DNA of 64,000 nucleotides from Cubamyces lactineus (taxonomy: Eukaryota; Basidiomycota; Agaricomycetes; Polyporales; Polyporaceae). Location of the stretch: assembly GCA_022376465.1 (NCBI GenBank), contig JACDTU010000020.1, positions 124,001 to 188,000 on the forward strand, in the 5' to 3' direction. Shown one piece after another: positions 1-11,933 of the stretch (the first letter of the stretch is position 1; each line of letters begins with the position of its first letter). Both the position numbers and the translations under genes were made by a program. Below the pieces are notes generated by a model. The model did not search any database, was not told the DNA's origin, and saw only the letters and a list, made by a program, of their open reading frames with translations.

Positions 1-200
1 ACGATCACCAAGGACGCTGTATATATTCGTGATATCACTTTCTTGTAACAACGTGGACATTCGCAGGAACGAACTCCGATTGTATACCTGGATAGAGCGT
101 AATGAACAGCGTGTGTACATCGACCTCGCATATCCCAATGTGCCCGACGTGCGCTAGGTACAATCTGTTCATCGGTTGCGCCTTGCATCGCATCTCGGCA

Positions 201-2355
201 TTAGAGCCCAAGAAGCGCCAACAGCTTGTCGAAGTTGGGGGTTCCCAACCCGGTGGCCTGCAAGAAGCGTTGTTGATGAGTACTGGAGTGCTGATGAACG
301 ATGGTGGGTATGACTCACAGGATCCCATCCCTGCAGCGCAGGGAAGCCCCGGGGCGGTGTCGTACCTTCGCAAGTGATATTGCTGGAACCATCGACAATA
401 TCGGTGAGCGCGCTTGCACCCTTCGAGTACAACCACGGGTTCAAGAAGCCGAGCGGCGGTTTCCCCGCGGACGCCAGACGGTCGTTGAGCAGCGCGATGA
501 TGCTCGCAGTCACAGGGGTCGACGCGCTAGTACCAAAAATGCGCGTGAAGCCTGCGGCGTAGATGACATAGTCGTCCGCCTTGGCAGATATATCGGGGTA
601 CGCACGCCCGGTGTGGTTGTACAAGTCGGCGTTGGTGTCTCCGTACTGAGCGAAGAAGTTCTCCACGGCGGCGTCCTGGTATGCAGGGCGCGAGAAGTAG
701 TTCGAGAAGCCACCGCCGGAGCCCTGCCATGCCTCTTCTGGTTCGAACAGCACGGTCCCGCCCACCGAGGTGACGCTGTGTGGTTTTATGAGCCTTGTAA
801 CAGCGTGCTAAGATAGAGGAGACGTACAAAGGACAGTTCGAAGGGAAAAGGACCTGATAGCTGGTGTCGTTCCCTACAGGGCATCCAGCAGCGCTATCGC
901 CCGATGCGAAGAGAATTGAGGTCCCGCGGGCTCCGAGCTGCGCATACTGTTTGCACACTTTACTGTGTAACGAACGATTTGTCAGTGCGGGATGCATACC
1001 AGGGTACGCGTCAAGAACGCACTCGGTCAAAGCAAAGGAGAATGAGGTCTCTTCGGCAGCATAACTGGTTGACAGTACTTGCGGTGGATTCTCTTCGCCC
1101 AGGAGCTGGTTGACAATGTCAAGATAGCCGTCGAAATCGCCGAGCGCCCCGCTGAAGACGTAGACCACTGGCACATTCGTGGCGAGCCCGACAGTGTACT
1201 CAATGTCGAGAGCCTATATGAAAACGTCGCGGTTAGTAATATAATCTTTTTGAACTAAGGGCTTACAACGAACACCCTCGCTAGACGAATCGGAGCCATC
1301 TTGTTCGTTCACACCGCCATCGACGCTGTCCACCGTGAAGTTTGTAGAGGGGTCAATGTCTGGTCGGTATGTGAGCAAGAATTGCTGTGCGAGTCGTGAC
1401 AAATTGTACGTGTGTCGTGAGCACAGGACTGTATACAAGGCTTTTCACTTTGAGGATGGCGTACCTTGAGGAACGAATAAGGGACGCTGTTCCCGTAGAA
1501 CCCCACCACCCCGAGCCGGTTGTCGGGATTGGTAGCAGGAGTAGAAGGGATGCTGTACAATGCTTGCAGACACTCGGGGTCTGTGATATTGGCGCACTTC
1601 GACGACAGGTCCCGATTGGCAATGCGGGGATGGGTGCGTTTCGATGAACGCCGCTGCAGGCCGATAACGTTCCCCTTCCCGCCGATGGATGGATCAGGGA
1701 ACCTATGCGATGCAGTCAATGTACTATTCAGCCAGAGAGAAAAGCTTAAGCACATACGAAATCGTGGGATGTACAAGGTCGACATGTCCTTGTAAGGACG
1801 CCGGCAAGGAGTATGCCATGGTCCTCACTACCTGCGTCTTGGTCTCATCGTGTTCGAAAATAGAGAAGTTCGCGTTGAAGAATCTGTTTGCTTGATGTAC
1901 GGGAATTTCGAAGCCGATCCAATCGCGTGCCGGTGTAAGAGCAGTTCCACTAAAGTTGTTATCCTGCAGCCATGCCTTCACTGCATCCGTGGCAGCAGAC
2001 TTCGGGGCGATGAGTTGTTCGACCTGCGCAAGAGATCACGTCATGAGTCGGAACTCGTTCCTCGGGCGCGGACAATTCATACCTCGGCTTTGGACAAGTA
2101 TTGTCCGTACTCCGAACTCGTCGGGTCGCTGACGCGATATAGGGCGTCCACGATAGCATTTGGGTCGTTCTGAGAGAGCGCGAACCGCAGCTTCAAGGTA
2201 TGGTCAGAAGGCGCGGGGCCTACATTCACAAAGCCTGGAGGAAGCGACTGCCTGGATTCATGCACTGGCAGAACATCGTCCGTCCGGGGGAGAGCCGGAT
2301 TTGCGATCGCACGAGGAACCAGGACAAGAGCTAGTAAGCCCAGGAGTGTGTGCAT
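201..2355 (-). CDS. Sedolisin (S53 family) secreted serine-carboxyl peptidase, tripeptidyl-peptidase type
   Basis: Likely a secreted acid protease that removes tripeptides or cuts proteins outside the cell. The start at 2355 opens a hydrophobic signal peptide (MHTLLGLLALVLV), followed by a pro-domain with the kumamolisin-activation pattern (LKLRFALSQND, then SSEYGQYLSKAEV). Near 1200 the LDIEY stretch carries the Glu/Asp pair expected of the sedolisin active site. The catalytic serine is in GTSAST near 540. The tail reads GWDP, a 61-bp intron (258-318), then ATGLGTPNFDKLL and a stop at 201. That GWDPxTGLGTPNF ending is diagnostic of the family. Several more short introns interrupt the gene. 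An AT-rich TATA-like element lies about 65 bp upstream. Family assignment is secure; substrate preference and exact inner splice sites are not. Confidence 0.9.
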
Positions 2356-2418
2356 CGTGCCGTGTCAAGAGCAGAGATGCGGAGCGACAGCTACGGGTAC
2401 GCTGTAGAGGGATGACCA

Positions 2419-2430
2419 AGTATTTATGCA
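2419..2430 (-). promoter_or_regulatory. TATA-like element of the sedolisin gene
   Basis: On the minus strand the stretch reads TGCATAAATACT, 65-75 bp before the start codon at 2355. That is a plausible TATA box for a secreted-enzyme gene. Assigned by position and sequence only. Confidence 0.4.
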
Positions 2431-3801
2431 TGAGACATCACAGACACGACCTAGCCAGCCGGGCATCGGAGGACGCGTTGAGAAACCAGCCATAGTTATT
2501 CTCGGACACCCCGGCGATGCATATGGCAGAGTGTAGAGGAAACAGTGGGTCCGGTCAGGGCGGCTTCGGCAGTGCGTAGTACGTGGACCGGAAGTGCACT
2601 TCGGGTGCCTCGTTATGTCGCATGCATATGGTCACAGCGCGAAGTCGCTCGGAAGTTATTCGTTGTTCGTTCCATGCCTCATGCGGGCTCCCATGGCCGT
2701 CGGTGAATTTGACATCCAACGTCACCTCAAACGCTGAATGTGTCTTCGGTCCGCTGGAGTCCGTGGAACCCATTCCACGGGACACTGTTGACATTGTCAA
2801 AGAGCGCTCGAACTTGGATTAATTCCACGAGTTGGGTCGTCTGCTAGATTCGATGAGCTCCCAGTAGAAACGAAAGACAACGCGTCAAACGAGTGTACCG
2901 GATCACCTCTTGATGCGCGTTTTAGACACGTCGAACGGGATGACGACAGCCATAGTCGTCACGTATGGCCATATTACTGTCTGTCTACTGATCCTAGAAG
3001 ACCAGACCATGACAAAATAACATTGACAGAGAGACCTCCATGTTCGGGTGGCGTTGCCCGGTGCCTGTCACCATCAAGCTCAGTGCTGTACCGCAGAGAG
3101 TATGAGTAGTAGTCTTGGATATTGAGCGAATGGCGTACCGTATATTCGAATTTGCCACGTACAATTACATGAGAATTCTCCTTGACTTCGCGTCTGCTTT
3201 CCTGAATGCCTCCGCTGAGTAGACATTCCACTGGCTGCGCCCTTGCCTACGGCCCAGTATTAGGCAGGAAAATTCTTCACTGCAACTTGCGTAAGCTCGT
3301 TCATCGGTCGTATTGCGATCCAATGATTGAATGAACATCATTCACCCTTCGCCTCTCAGGCTGTTTTGTTATGTCGCATCAGGTAACGCACTGACTGATT
3401 CGCGTCATGTCCTTGCCTCACCACGTCGACTATGATGCCCGAATCTTGTATCTGAGTTCAAGCCAGGTAGGCTTTGTGAGAATTACTGAGAAACGGGGAC
3501 GAACAAAGATTTAGCAGAAATGGACTGTCGTCGTCCGCGAAAGTCGGATTTGGTGGCAGTGACGAGGTGATCGTAGGCGTCTAAAGGCTGTTCCGTTCCT
3601 CCCAGTCTCTGCAACTTGTGCTTGTACTATACCCCGCGCGCAGAGGTCTCTTGTCACTATCAGCTTCGCACAACATATCGCTCCTAGGATTACTTCACTA
3701 GCTCTATCAGTCCTTGGTTGTCTATCTGGTGTCGCCTGTAAGAGAAATCGCGAGGCAGAGCAGCCGAGTCCCAGGCGAAGGCTTGTTGCTCAAAGCCGAA
3801 G
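2431..3801. other. Intergenic, no recognised gene
   Basis: About 1.4 kb between the divergently oriented sedolisin and HIR1 starts. The longest open frames (for example 2555-2800 on minus, ending in a Pro-rich tail) match no family I recognise and lack convincing exon neighbours. I see no RNA gene or repeat. Confidence 0.5.
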
Positions 3802-6800
3802 ATGAGGTTCACCAAACCAGCATGGGTCATGCACAAAGGTAACTCCCATAAACGGGCAAGTTGTGGGACCGAACTTACCGCTCAGTGTAGACTCTGCTAT
3901 GCGCGGGGACGAGAAGCGTGTCTCCATGTTTTCATGCCATGTCCATCCGGATGGATCACGCATTGCCACTGGTGGTCTTGACGCCAAAGTCCGCATCTGG
4001 AGCACGAAACCAATCCTGAACCACGCATCGGAGCTCTCTGGCCGCCCCCCGAAGTCGCTATGCACGCTCACGATGCATACAGGCCCGGTACTGGTCGTAC
4101 GATGGGCGCATTCTGGCAGGTGGCTGGCGAGTGGCAGCGACGACGAAATTGTCATGATATGGGATTTAGATCCGTAAGTGGCATCCGTTCCAGTCATTAA
4201 TCAGTTGGAATGGATATGTGATATGTGAGTCGTGGCCAGAACAGCGAAGGGCAAAGTGTGGGGTTCGGATGAGGTCAATGTAGAAGGCTGGAAACCTCTG
4301 AAACGGCTGGTGGGACACGAAAGTGGTACGTTGGCGTACCCTTTTTGCTATGTGTACGCAAGCACTCACCTCTAGCCAAGACGTAACCGATCTCGCTTGG
4401 TCCCCGGGAGACCGATACCTTGCGTCTGTGGGTCTAGACTCAGCAGTAATGATCTGGTGCGGGTATACACTAGGTATGGTTCAATCGCCGTATTCACTGC
4501 ACTACGATATGAAACGTATGCATAGAACGAATACGCAAGATCGACCAGCACCAAGGCTTCGTGAAGGGGGTATGCTGGGATCCCGTCGGAGAATTCCTCG
4601 CGACGGGTTCTGACGACCGGTCTGTCAGGATTTGGCGGACGACCGACTGGGAACTTGAAGCGGAAGTCAAGAAACCGTTCGACCACTCTCCGGGAACTTT
4701 CTTCCGGCGTTTGAGGTAGCTTCCACGCGCATGAATGAGAACGAGATACTCATGTTACTGCATCCAGCTGGTCACCGGACGGTGCCCACATAACTGCTTC
4801 CAATGCCACGAACAACGAAGGCTACGTTTTCATTGCGGCTGTTATCGCACGTAACACCTGGACGTCAGAGATCAGCCTGGTCGGGCATGAGAATACCGTT
4901 GAAGTTGCCGTAAGAAAGTTCGCGATTATGGAACGCGGGCTTTGCTTACAACCGCAATGCAGGCGTATAACCCTCATATATTCCTTCGTGACCCATCACA
5001 ACCAGTGACAGCCCCTAACATCTGCTCAGTCGTCGCTCTGGGAGCAGATGACCGAGCTGTATCAGTTTGGCAAACCAAGGCACCCCGTCCATTGATCGTC
5101 GCAAAGGATGTGTTCGACAGACAGATTATGGATCTGAGCTGGTATGATGCCACTCATATATCTTTTCTTCCCGCTGATAGTGACGTCTGCGTCAGGTCTA
5201 ATGACGGGCTGACTCTATACGCGGTCTCATCGGACGGGACAATGGCTGTCTTCAGCTTCGACGCTACGGAACTAGAGGGGATTGCTCCCAAATCTGCACA
5301 GGAACAATATCTGAAGAGATTTGGATTTGTCCCTCCACCTCTACCGGAAGGCTTCTCACACCAGATTCCTGCGGAGCCTGCCAAGTCTCAAGGGAGCAAC
5401 CGCATCACGCCTCCTCCGTCCCCCCGTGCCCAAAGCCAGGACTTCGGCAGTGCGACACCAGCGACTGTGCAGAGCGGCGGCGAACAGGTACATACACTCA
5501 TCGCGAAGCGGAAGCCCAAGAAGCGCATACAACCGACTTTTGCTGGCTCGCTTTCCGGATCGGTGCCGTCGTCTTCAGTCAACGGCATCAATGCTGTCCC
5601 ATCCTCAAAGCCTGTGTCCTCCGTCTTGACCTCTACCGCTCCACCACGTCCATTCCACGACGTGCCTTCGTCAAGCAACATCCCGATCTCAGTACCATCG
5701 ACCTCCGCATTGCAGCTATCGGTCTCTCAGCCATTCGGCGAAAGTGTGAGTTCCTTCGGTCTTGGACTGAACACTGGTGAGAGCACAGAGGACTTTCCCA
5801 TGGACCTCGACGGAGAGGTGCGCATCAGTTCGCTGGACACGGCAGCACCAAGTGGCAAGGGCAAGCGAAGGGCAGCGGACGATGCTGACGACCGGATTGC
5901 GACAAAGGCACGGACGCTTGGCGGAGATAGGATCAGGGAAAACGTACCCGTGCGACCGATCACGAGTCGGAGCGCGGCACCGATGTCTATTTCCTCGCTG
6001 TTGTCGGACGGACCGGGCCTAGCTGGTCGGCTGGAGGCTCCGCAATTGGTAACGTATCTCAAGGTTACGGTTGAGGGGGGCGAAGATATTTTCGAAGGCC
6101 GGAATGCTGAGAGCGATGGTATGTGTCATGAGCCCGAATCTCGTGGGTTGTTAGCTGACACAGTGCAAGAACCTAATGAGGTTTTGTTTGTAAGCCGTGG
6201 GCAGACGCAATGGCTCGACTATCTATCTGCTCCAATCCTCGCACTCGCTGCAACGAGTGCCTTTTGTGCGGTGGCAATGCAAGACGGCTCCGTCAATGTG
6301 TACTCCCACACCGGCAGGCGTTTGATGCCCGCGCTCAGTCTGGGGGTACCTTGTCACACGCTCACAGGGTCGAAACATACTCTTATGCTACTCACCGTGT
6401 CCGGCATGCTCTATGTTTGGTACGTTCGTCCCGTGTGTATTTTGGGCTCTTAGGCTCACTATTATTCTAGGGACGTGAAGAATCAGGCGGCGAAATTCAG
6501 CCCTACTTCCATCAACCCCATCCTTGCTCCCTCACCCAACCTCACTATTCTTTCCGCCGTCGTCAGACCCAACGGTGCTCCCGTCATTCAGCTTTCAGAC
6601 GGCGTCGCACACACCTTTGATCCTGCCTTGCTCACCTGGACCAAGCTCAGCGAACCATGGTGGGCAGAGGGTTCCGATGCGTGGCAAGGCCGACAGCGAA
6701 CGAATCAAGCCTCCGCTCGTGGTCCTGTCGCTATCATCGAGGGCGCCATCAGTGAGCGAATGGCAGTTGATAGCAGTCGAGCAGAGAAGGTGCGGCCGGC

Positions 6801-7240
6801 GTGGTGGAACGCCGCTCTGACGCTCGGGCATCTGGAAAGCAAGCTTCATGCCGCCAAGGCGTTGGACAGTCCGCAGGAGTATAAGCAGGCGTTGTTGCTG
6901 TATGCGAAGCGAATTGCAGACGAGGGCTTCAGAGCAAAGGCGGAGGAGTTGGTCAAAGAACTCTTTGGCCCTGTGTACTGGTTCGTGAAAGCCATTCACT
7001 CGCATCTTATATACTGACGTCTTGGTAGGCGGCCTAACCGAGACGACTCATGGTCCCCGACAACGCTGGGCATGTCCAAGCGTGACCTCTTGAAGGAGGT
7101 CTTGGTCATCTTCGGTGCGTGCCAACGTTCTCAGTGACATACCAGACGTTCATCTGTACATGATAGTCCGCAGCAAAACGTTGACGAAGCTCGGCCAAGA
7201 TTGGCAGGAAATCATGAAAAAGGCTCAGAATGGTGATTGA
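3802..7240 (+). CDS. HIR1: HIR1 / HIRA-type histone transcription regulator (WD40)
   Basis: Subunit of the HIR histone-H3/H4 chaperone complex, acting in the nucleus in replication-independent nucleosome assembly and histone gene repression. The first exon begins MRFTKPAWVMHK, the usual N-terminus of this family. WD40 repeats follow: HVHPDGSRIATGGLDAKVRIW, VRWAHSGRWLASGSDDEIVMIWDLDP, and DLAWSPGDRYLASVGLDSAVMIW. The long exon 4942-6453 holds the last repeats, then a Ser/Pro-rich linker with a basic patch (IAKRKPKKR). The C-terminal HIRA domain follows (MARLS-type frame excluded; DYLSAPILALAATSAF is read). The final exon reads KTLTKLGQDWQEI and stops at 7240; a GC|GTGCCA donor near 7117 fits that frame. 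At least eight introns. Confidence 0.93.
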
Positions 7241-7879
7241 TGGACGTCTCCCTAGCATTCATACTGTTACTAAAGGGATTGTTGTTGCTGTACCTGTACT
7301 CTCTGTTAATGTTGTACGCTCGCTTCATGTCATTAAGGCATATCATGGCCTGTACCAAGCCAATCCTGTCCAGGTCTCCGCTTCCGTCCAACGAAACAGC
7401 CGAAGATGTCACACAGTTGCCATACTGGGATCGAGGTGCAAGTGTGACATGCTGCCCGAGGAATGCGCGTGTCGTGCAGTCAATGTGGCTGAAGTGCAGC
7501 CACCACCGTCGGCCTACTCTCCTTTCTTGGCTTTGCTTTTTGGGACATGTAGCATGCGGTCTGTGGCTCTACTATGGTGAGACGGCCCCGTACCTGTGGA
7601 TACATGTCATTTGACACGTCGGTGTAGGTTGATATGGGCGGTGCTTCTCCAGGTCGTGCATGCACAGATCTCTAGCAATGGGTCCAACTTAATTTGTACG
7701 CCTTTTGGTACCTGCGAACCATGTCCGGACGACTCTGTGAGTACATTACAGGCATCTTCTCTTGCTATCAGCTGACATGCACGTAGCTTCATGAGCCATT
7801 CTGCCAACCCTTCGGCAACCGATGTCTCGTCCATTGCGTCCCTGCTTCTCAACCTACCTCCACGTCGACATGGACTCAC

Positions 7880-8155
7880 GTGCCTACCTCTCCTACAAGC
7901 GGGACATCGCCAAGCGTGTCTCCTACTCCCAAAACTACGCAAGGCGAGACGTTAGGTTGGGAGTCATGTGGTCGCATCGTGGAGACAGAGCGCGCGGACT
8001 TCTACGAATTCTTCGCGTGTAACCTCTTCCTCGCCATCCTCTCCATCACGGTCGTCCTTGCGCGATCGAAGCGGCTACAAGCCATTCAAGCTCGACAGCT
8101 TGCTGCGCGCATAGGCCTGGTTCGAGGGAATCCCGGAGGCTGGTCTAGTGGATGA
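7880..8155 (+). CDS. Possible C-terminal exon or remnant of a small membrane protein
   Basis: I do not recognise the family. The frame reads RIVETERADFYEFF, a hydrophobic segment (about CNLFLAILSITVVLA), then a basic amphipathic tail (RSKRLQAIQARQLAARIGLVRG) before a stop at 8155. Codon use (CTC, CGC, ATC) resembles the expressed genes nearby, unlike the flanking DNA. That suggests real coding descent. No convincing upstream exon or start codon was found, so this may be a truncated gene. Confidence 0.25.
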   Translation: MPTSPTSGTSPSVSPTPKTTQGETLGWESCGRIVETERADFYEFFACNLFLAILSITVVLARSKRLQAIQARQLAARIGLVRGNPGGWSSG

Positions 8156-8752
8156 GGGTGTTTTGGTTGAGTTGCTGTACGTATTTGGTGAGTGCGCAGA
8201 ATCATTTCTTCTACCAGCAAGCGCGTGGTCTGAACAAACAATTAGCTTGTAAAGCTTTCCTAGACTAGTATACAGCGGCTAAGCCGTTTAAATACCCTAT
8301 TGTCCGTATACCCATGGCGTATGGAAGGCTCCCCGACGATTGAATACCCTACAAGAGCATGCCGGAAGCAGACTGAATGTGTATGATGGGTCGTAACCTA
8401 CGGACTCAATTACGGTGAGAATACTACTCACACATGACGTTAGGATCCCAAGATATTCCCGACGGACCCACTGATTTCTGCTAGATGAAGTTAGTCACGC
8501 ATGATCCCAGTGAAGAGCGCATCCTGACTCTTTCGAATCAGGTAGGCCGCCAGCTCTCAGAGGCAGCGGTAGACAGACGACGGAATCGTGCTACTACAGC
8601 GTGAGCACGACGCTCTAGTCCTGGTATATACTCCCACATCGTCGGTCGCCTGATGTGTTTATACGGGAACGTGGGGTAGAAATCCTCTCTGCAGTAACGC
8701 GCAGCGATGCTACGCGCAGCTGCGTACCCATGGGTGCGCCCGATGCACCTCG

Positions 8753-8759
8753 TATATAT
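8753..8759 (+). promoter_or_regulatory. TATA-like box of the DPBB gene
   Basis: TATATAT lies about 50 bp before the proposed start at 8809. A second one (TATATA) is near 8620. Position-based inference only. Confidence 0.35.
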
Positions 8760-8808
8760 CCGAGGTACCTCATTCGACCTACGTTCTCCCTCATTTGCAG
8801 GTATCGCT

Positions 8809-9988
8809 ATGCTGTTCGTCTTAGTCGCAGCTCTCTTACTTGTAGTGGTGGCCGATATCGACGCTGCGGATGCGGTGGCAGGCGTCTCGACGTTCAACGA
8901 TGTGGGTCTCTTACGTCAGGCTATGTTGAACGGTTCGCTCACACTCGGTGTGCCGACCCCCGTGCAGTTCGGCACACAGACCACAGTGGCTTGCACTGGT
9001 ACGCGCATCTCATGACTTTACCATGGCCCAGCAGCCATATTCAACTCTTGATCCTCGGCGAAAACGTGACGATGGCGCTGTCTTCCTGACTTGTAGGTTT
9101 CCCACCCTCAAACAGCCAGGGAAACGGCATATTCGCAGCCGCCATGAGCGACTTGTCGCCCCTCTGGCAAGGAGCGCAGTGCGAAGGTACACAGGATGCC
9201 AGTAAATGCAACGGACAAGGTTCCTGCGTGAATTGCATCGGACGTGAGCTCCAGACACTCCGCCGCTCTTTGTATGTCAACCTGCTGATGATCCGATTTC
9301 TACCCGACCCGTAGCTGCGTGTCCGGATGAAGAACGTTGCGGGACAGTGAGTGCCACCCTACGTACAGTCAACACTCAATCTCGTGCGGCTGACTCTAGA
9401 CACCCCCGTAAACTATAGTGCTTCAATGTTACATGTGCAGTTGTGTCCTTAATTTATCCACTTAGAAAGAACTAAGGTGCCTACGTGGTCCTGCGCAGGT
9501 ACTGGATCCCTTGACGGCGAGACAACTGGCGCGTGTACCGGGCGGACCATTAAAGTCAAGATAGTCGACGCGTGAGTCGACGGTCTTCTTACAACACTCT
9601 CTTTCACGCTCTGCCGCCTTCTGATTTGATTGAGGCGAGGCTCACGATTGTATATGTAACAGATGTCCGGCCACCCATCCGGCCAACTATTGCAAGATTC
9701 CAGAGTTCGGTGGGGTGAGCATTCGCATTGCACGAATTCATCTCCAACGGCTCTCGTCGCTTCCTCAGTTGACTGACATACCATTGTAGACGATTCGGCC
9801 CATCGAGGCGTGCGAGCAACCGGGCGTGAACGCACTTGACATCGCGACAACTGCACGCAGCGCTTTGTCTACTTTTGTGAGTGACGCGATTCGTCATGGA
9901 CGCCAAAGGTGTGGAACGGCTCGCTTGCTCACGGGTCCCTGAGCAGCAAGGGAACTTGAATATCGACATCGAGCAGACGTCTTGCTAG
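8809..9988 (+). CDS. Secreted RlpA/expansin-like double-psi beta-barrel protein
   Basis: Small secreted protein of the barwin/expansin-like fold, which in fungi binds or loosens wall polysaccharide without a known hydrolytic reaction. The start at 8809 opens a signal peptide (MLFVLVAALLLVVVADI). Exon joins read by eye give GVSTFND, then FGTQTTVACTG, then SQGNGIFAAAMSDLSPLW. That is the typical N-terminal half of this fungal subfamily. Later exons give GACTGRTIKVKIVDA, CPATHPANYCKIPEFGG, EACEQPGVNALDIA and a last exon GNLNIDIEQTSC ending at 9988. The many cysteines fit an extracellular disulfide-bonded protein. The middle exons (about 9190-9500) are uncertain. Confidence 0.72.
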
Positions 9989-10313
9989 CAGGGGCAGGAT
10001 TGGGAGCTTCGTTCGTTCATCATTCATCAGCCAAAGGAACCGTACTCAAGGTGACTGCATGATATGCGCGGGTCCACGTACTATGTCAGTGTTGCCACCA
10101 ACGTGTCCTGTTGGAAATCTTGTGAATACATACTGCACCATTTCACGGTCCCTCTTATTTCAATGTCCAGCGGAGTACTCGAGTTATTTCACGCCAGCAG
10201 CAATAGGTATTAGAGATAGATATCGGGGAAATTCGGATGGCAATCCAGTACAAGGAAACTATCGTGTACAAAATCCACTACAGGCGACCATTGCTATGCC
10301 CCAAGCAGCTCGT
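9989..10313. other. Short convergent intergenic gap
   Basis: About 325 bp between the convergent ends of the DPBB gene and the helical protein. I see nothing in it beyond presumed 3' UTRs. Confidence 0.5.
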
Positions 10314-11933
10314 CTACTTGCCCACGGGCCTGTTCTTCGCATACATATCAAGCAGCATGGCGAGCTTCGTGTACAATTCGCGTGTAGCGGCAACTTTCTT
10401 CATGAATCGCTGGAAGTGGAGTGAGTAGTGTTGGGAGGTAGCGTGTGGCTGGACGTACCCCCGTGATAGGCATATCGGGATCAGTCGCGAGGGCGAGCTG
10501 TTCCTGGAGCTGTACCATGTCACTTCGGAGCTAGGAGGAAGAAGTAATAATCAATATGATAGTTCGTCACAAGAATAGCGCGACGTACATGTTGCCAAAT
10601 ACCCGCAATGGCATCGACCTGGCCAGCAAGGCCGGTGATCTCCTGCTTGGTCACCTCTAGCCTCTCCAGGTATTTCTTGAGCAACCTCTCCTTTTCTAGA
10701 AGTTCGGCGATCTGCCTGTTACATCCCTCTATATCTTCTTGCAGCTCTGTGACGACAAAGGTTCACTCAAAGTCGAGCGAGGGAGCCTTCAAAGATACTT
10801 ACTAGCCGCTTCCTTCTTCGCTTGAAGATACTTGATGCCGGTGACCGCACTCCCTATTGCTGCCCCCTGGGTAGCAGGTTAGTGCCTCGGAGGGTACCTG
10901 GCCGGATGAGATAGCTTACCACGACTGCGATCATAGCGATGGGGGACAACGTGAATATCACGAAGCCAGCTGCCACTGCGCCGACCGTGAGGGAGGCTAC
11001 GCAAGCGATGCCCACATGTTTCATCTGAAAGTTGTCAGCCCCCCGCCGGTCTAGAACCCTGACGCGAAGGATAATAAACCTTGTGCTGTACTCTGTAGCT
11101 CCTGTGAGTACAAGGAGCCGATTAATAACCAAGGAGACTTACTCTTCGAGCTGGCCCTGGAGGTTACGGAGATGGGCTTTGGCCCTAGTGAGGTCATCGC
11201 CAATGCGGGCGCCGGCCTTCTTGACGGCTTCTTCGATAACCTGAGAGAAGAGACGGAGGTCGTCTGCGAGCCTCGTGAAGTCGTTCTTCGTCTGCAAGGC
11301 GTCTGCAGCCTTCTTCTCAAGTTTCTGGATGGATAGTGAATGGCGGAGCACTTAGAGATAGATGTACATGGCGGTACCTGGACAAAGGCTTGCAGCTCGA
11401 TCTGGAGATCTTGGTAACTTGATTGTTCGACATCCGTCAAGATGGCCTTGCTGTACTCTGCAAAGGCTCTCGCGTCAGTACAGACATGCCAACAAGCGTC
11501 AACCAACGCACGGTGGAGAAATGCAGCAGCAGAACTTGCGTTGTCGAAGCTCCTGTCTAGGATCTCTTGGAAGCGCTGAATACTAAGGGGTCAACGTCGG
11601 TCGAGGGAAGCGCGAGAAAACGAGTCTGACCGTCTGATACGCGCGCCATCGCCCTCCGAGCTGGAGGACGTTATTGTCGACGTCGAGAAAAGAGGCATTA
11701 TCGAACTCTACGAGACTTTCTCCGATCCTCCTAAAGGCCTCCCTGATTTCCTTGATCGTGTTGGTCAGCTCGCGAATGTCTTTGACCACCTGTTCTTGAA
11801 CCTCCGGCTTGTGGAAGGCGTCTGAAAAGCGCTCGCTCGCATTATTGAAGTCTGCATCCTTGGTAAGAGAATTGTTCAGGGCTAACTGGTACTGGGAAAC
11901 GGCTTCGGAGGTGATTATAGCGACGGAAGACAT
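10314..11933 (-). CDS. Long helical protein with central hydrophobic hairpin, alpha-pore-forming-like (component A of a divergent pair)
   Basis: Function unproven. The start is taken at 11933 (MSSVAIITSEAV); an in-frame ATG at 11978 is possible. Successive exons encode long charged helices (for example IRELTNTIKEIREAFRRIGE, then KLEKKAADALQTKNDFTRLA). A central segment of about 40 residues is strikingly apolar: VASLTVGAVAAGFVIFTL, SPIAMIAVVV, GAAIGSAVTG. A second helical region follows (EGCNRQIAELLEKERLLKKY). The last exon ends LLDMYAKNRPVGK, stop at 10314. Helix, hydrophobic hairpin, helix is the plan of the ClyA/Hbl/YaxA-type alpha-helical pore-forming proteins. That is an architectural resemblance, not a proven homology. 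No signal peptide is visible. At least six introns, so it is a resident fungal gene. Confidence 0.6.

Larger units (their letters stand above)
7241..8808. other. Gap between HIR1 and the DPBB protein, mostly without clear genes
   Basis: About 1.6 kb. Apart from the doubtful membrane-protein remnant at 7880-8155 and TATA-like stretches near 8619 and 8753, I see nothing that can be supported. The ORFs overlapping the end of HIR1 have no family features. Confidence 0.5.
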
